Below are positions 60,471 to 64,000 of a stretch of DNA of 64,000 bases, piece by piece. Origin of the DNA: Branchiostoma floridae. Its lineage: Eukaryota > Chordata > Leptocardii > Amphioxiformes > Branchiostomatidae. Both the position numbers and the translations under genes were made by a program. The notes beneath the pieces are model-generated. The model saw only the letters and a program-made list of their open reading frames with translations. It ran no database searches and had not been told where the DNA came from. Position 1 is the stretch's first letter; each line of letters opens with the position of its first letter. The stretch spans positions 15,534,409 through 15,598,408 of the forward strand of contig NC_049994.1 in NCBI RefSeq assembly GCF_000003815.2, read 5' to 3'.

Positions 60471-61392
60471 TTTTTTCTGGACCAAAACAGGAAACACAGC
60501 ATTTCTTTTCCTAGGCCTTTATCTACATACACCCAGACTGGAGCCATGAGTACATAAACAGTTCTGCCAACCAAAACACTCGCCTCTCAAGAGGGTGTCA
60601 GAGAACTGGTACACAACATTTCTGTTACACATGGCCCACTTATAGCGTTTGTGTTTCTTGTCGACAGAGCAGAGATATGGTTCAATACAAAATATACAAC
60701 ATAGATGTTTATCACCATTTCAATATACACAAAACATTATATTTATAGCATACTAATTGATATGTATCAGAAATAACCCATAATCACTTTTATGTTCATA
60801 AATATTTGCTGACAGTCATATTCTGCTTAAACGACATGCACTACTTCATGATATTCACCTTGATTTTCAGCTAATTAATATGAGTTACTTACACAAGTCT
60901 AGGTTGGCATGCATGTGCAAAAATACCACAAGAAGATAAAGCACAAGCATACTTTTGTCACTACCTGTCTTGTCATTTCAGCCAGACAGAAAGCTATAAC
61001 CTAACCACTTGGGATGCAGCCAGGACTGCAACATTCCTTGCTAAAGGCTTTATTCAAGTTAAAGTGTACAGGAACATGTACAAAAGCATGTACCACAAGT
61101 ATCAAGGGAATTTCAAACTTATGATCCAATGTGGTCATTCTTTTCAAATCTTAGGATAAAATGGGATAAATCTAAGTCATCACATTCAACACGCCAAGCA
61201 ACAATTTTGCAAATTACAGCGTAATCATTATTATTGATAGTAGACTAGTCATTGGCAGGGAAGGTTGCAGAAGTTGTATTTAGTGAAAATAAGACTGCCA
61301 GTTCTTGTTCATTTGACACAGAAAAGTTCCTTGTTCCCTGAACAACAGATGGGACTACTAATTCCATACCACCAGATTCATCCTGTAAACTA

Positions 61393-61596
61393 CTGTAAAT
61401 GGGAATTTACCTTCATGGAAGCAGGAAAATGGAGTGTTAGCAGTGATCTTAAGTTTGCGGTAGTGCCATAGACTGTAGTCACATACTATAAATAGTATAA
61501 TGGAAAAAATGTTTGCGGTGGTTGTAAATTTGCGGTGAACTGGCCACCGCGAAAACCGCGAATGTACAACCACTGCAAACATTTCTGCATTTACAG
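61393..61596. mobile_element. MITE family A, copy 4
   Basis: TA flanks at 61391-61392 and 61597-61598. The right terminus is intact; the left diverges after CTGTAAATG. Confidence 0.8.
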
Positions 61597-62177
61597 TAGC
61601 CCTGTCAGCTGGTTTTCTACTCCAGGAACAACAACACAGGACTGTTTCTCCCAGAGTTGTTGATATTACAGATCTAGCAGGGTTGTCTAGCTGCCAAAGA
61701 GTAAAAGACCCAGTTATTTGTTGACCTACCACAGTATATGCTTGTACTAACTTTTCAAAACTTCCCCTGTGATTAGCAAGTTCAAATGTTGGGGAAGATT
61801 AGGCTATGCTGCCAACTTTCTTTGGGAAGGTGAAATCCCTGTATAATTCCGGTCTCAATTGCATTTACAAGCAAAGAAAAATAAATATGCACAAGGCTCC
61901 TTTATGGAAATATTAAAAGTAACACATATTTTACATTTTTGTCAATTATATACACCTGTACTGTCTCTTTTCACTTTCATATTATTTGTTTACCCAGGTT
62001 TTTTTTTAAAACCTGTTTGTCAGTCAAGCCTGGGGTATTGTACAAACGCATGTCATTGTAAAACCAATGTACGTCAATATTCCTAATTTTCAAACAACAT
62101 AAAAGGCTCTCCAAAAGGCCAGTAACAAAAAAACTTTTCCAAGACTGGTTGTGAGTCTATCTATTTTCCTAAACTAA

Positions 62178-62934
62178 GGCGCGATCTACACACAGTTTTT
62201 CCCGATATCGGCGAGCCTACTACCTCTCGCCGACAGCTTTTTTTCAGCGTCTAGATGCAACTACTATATCGCCATTACTATATCGGGAAAATTTCTCCCG
62301 AATGGTCCGGACCATTCGTAAGCCATCTAACGATACCTTACCGATACCTTAGCAGGGGTCCCCGACATGTTCCGCGCGCGTGTGGATGCTCCGCGAATTC
62401 GCGAAGCTCATTAGCATATAACTACAGTTAACGCGGGCTCATTAGCATATAATATTTAATAGGGCGGGAGAGCAAGATGGCGGAGGGAAAAGCTGGGCGC
62501 TCCCGTTGCACATGGAGCCATGCAGAAACCGCCTTTCTTATAAGTGTATGGTCGGAGGAGAAGATCCCAAAAGGACGCGGGATTCCTTGGTACACCCCGG
62601 TGTACAGGTCGTCTCTCCCTGTATCTCAATCGCCTCCTGCGCCCTACCCTTGCATGGCGTCTCATGTTTAAGATCACGCGCATGAGATACAGAAATAACA
62701 TTACCTGATTGATAACGAGTGGAAAAGCTACCGGCATTCCCGCCATTTTGAAATCCGCGGGATGTGTCACCAGAGGTCAAAAGGGGTCACGAATGTTCCG
62801 CGCCGCGGGCGTTCCGCGCTACGAGCGGATATCCCACGCTACCATTTGCAAAATGTGTTTAGATGCGCCCCGATATCGGCCCCGCCGATATCGGCGGATG
62901 CGGCTATATCGGGAAAAAATGTGTCTAGATCACC
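62178..62934 (+). mobile_element. PIF/Harbinger-type DNA transposon relic, 757 bp
   Basis: Flanked by TAA on both sides (62175-62177 and 62935-62937), the TWA target duplication of Harbinger elements. Terminal inverted repeats begin GGCGCGATCTACACAC (left) and, on the minus strand, GGTGATCTAGACAC (right). They continue into TTTTTCCCGATATnG and GCCGATATCGG. There is no transposase. Confidence 0.8.
62477..62671 (+). pseudogene. Myb/SANT-like reading frame inside the Harbinger relic
   Basis: Starts at aagATGGCGGAGG. Reads SRCTWSHAETAFLISVWSEE, which fits the Myb/trihelix-like DNA-binding protein that accompanies Harbinger transposases (W-x3-E-x2-x-LI-x-x-W). After about residue 31 the frame loses any similarity I recognise and stops at 62671. 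Likely a fragment kept from the autonomous element. Confidence 0.55.
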
Positions 62935-63908
62935 TAAAAGTAAGATTTTGAACTAAATCTACTGATATCGGATCCACCCCCAATAATATCACAGGTGCAT
63001 GACAGACAACAATAGGGAAACACGACTAGTCTACCGTACTAAGAGCCAGCTGGTAACATTTCTACTGACATTTAGTTCTAAGGGTTTCTGTGGGTGGAAC
63101 TGTTTGTCTCCTCTCTGTTATGTTTACTGTAGGAAAGTGGGAGAGACTTGGCAATAAGGGCACCATATGGACAAACTTACCAGTTTGTTTTCATTGCACG
63201 AAACATCTAAGTTTAAAGCATGAAAATCCTTATGTTTGAGAAGAGGATTTGAAAGTGTTCTTAAGTGTGCTTGCACATAACTAGCATACTTGCAAAGTAT
63301 TGAGACAAGCTCTGGAATAATGCATACACAGGATTCCCTAACTAAACAGATTCACAATGTGCAGCAAGAAGGTGGCAAACTTGCCTAACAAATCAATTCA
63401 GAGTTAGGCAAAGTAAGAGAATACCAGGAGAACTGTCACAAAAGTCTGACATAGTTGTCTACTTACAATTTATACAAATAAAAAAAGTTACATAATTCAG
63501 TTTTCCAGAAAGAGGCGGGATGGGCTGATTCAACACATTTCATTGTCAAAGCTGTTTTTATATGTATGATAAACTATCAGTATAGGACTTTGGAAAGAAC
63601 TGGCATACATGTATCTGCAATGCCATTTCTAAGTGCTAGGAGGAGCAGCTGATTGGAAAAATACAGATGGGAGTTATGAATTGTCCAACTTGTCTTGCTT
63701 TGATTTTCCTGGACAAAACAACCCAACACAACATGTGGTAGCAAGCCCTAAAAAACACACTATTATGCCCCAAAAACATGATATTACACGGACACCTTTC
63801 TATGTCTAGAATATACGATGATTCCTACTTCCTAGCAACTAACACATTTTTCCTGCAAATCATAGGTTGCAAGGGGGTATTTAGAGTACTTTCAAAGGCT
63901 GTCAATTA

Positions 63909-64000
63909 CTGTAGATGTATTTCAGTTGGCAGGGATTTAATTTTGCGATCGTGGGAAAATGGTATGTTCACTGTGCCTTATACTGTAGTCACATACTGTA
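63909..64000. mobile_element. MITE family A, copy 5, cut by window end
   Basis: Left terminus CTGTAGATG after TA, and the interior gcagggatttaatttt typical of the family; the right part lies beyond the window. Confidence 0.65.

Larger units (their letters stand above)
59421..64000. other. Upstream region of AGAP, no gene recognised
   Basis: Contains repeat F copies, the 5S-derived SINE, family A copies 4 and 5 and the Harbinger relic. The intervals 60560-61390, 61600-62177 and 62940-63908 show no coding, RNA or repeat signal that I can support. Confidence 0.55.

Overview
The window looks like animal nuclear DNA, most probably a cephalochordate (amphioxus, Branchiostoma). Two chordate-type genes are split into small exons by long, AT-rich introns. 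The introns are dense in short palindromic DNA-transposon derivatives (several families with five to nine copies), tRNA- and 5S-derived SINEs and minisatellites. The species call is an inference from gene content and repeat style; no database search was possible. There is one assembly gap (442 N at 15102-15543).

Layout. (1) 150-4667, plus strand: the 3' part of a sorting nexin of the SNX10/SNX11 type, four coding exons (249 residues seen); its start lies left of the window. (2) About 4668-6421: its 3' UTR. (3) About 6690-10617: 3' UTR or intergenic DNA of the converging gene. (4) 10618-59223, minus strand: a complete AGAP (centaurin-gamma) gene with 19 coding exons over 48.6 kb. It encodes an Arf GTPase-activating protein with an N-terminal GTPase-like (GLD) domain, a split PH domain, an ArfGAP zinc finger and C-terminal ankyrin repeats. 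Every exon junction was checked for phase and joins in frame: 865 codons with both cassette exons, 771 without. (5) 59224-64000: promoter side of AGAP, holding a 5S-derived SINE, MITEs and a 757-bp PIF/Harbinger-type relic with a Myb/SANT-like reading frame.

How the genes relate. The two genes converge tail to tail. Both products act on endosomal membranes in their families (PX lipid binding for SNX10/11; Arf regulation and AP-3/AP-1 trafficking for AGAP), but nothing in the sequence shows co-regulation.

The most unusual feature is in the AGAP introns. At five of the 19 exons (numbers 5, 6, 7, 18 and 19 in gene order with both cassettes counted; called E5, E6, E7, E17 and E18 below), the exon edge with its splice site has been copied, often several times, into the neighbouring intron. 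This gives arrays of decoy splice sites and pseudo-exon fragments. One 48-nt copy next to E7 is phase-symmetric and could be an in-frame cassette. In addition, two MITEs end within about 6-14 bp of AGAP splice donors.

Names used: E1-E11, cassettes B and A, then E14-E19, in transcript order. E17, the ArfGAP exon, is therefore the 17th exon, E18 the ankyrin exon and E19 the last.
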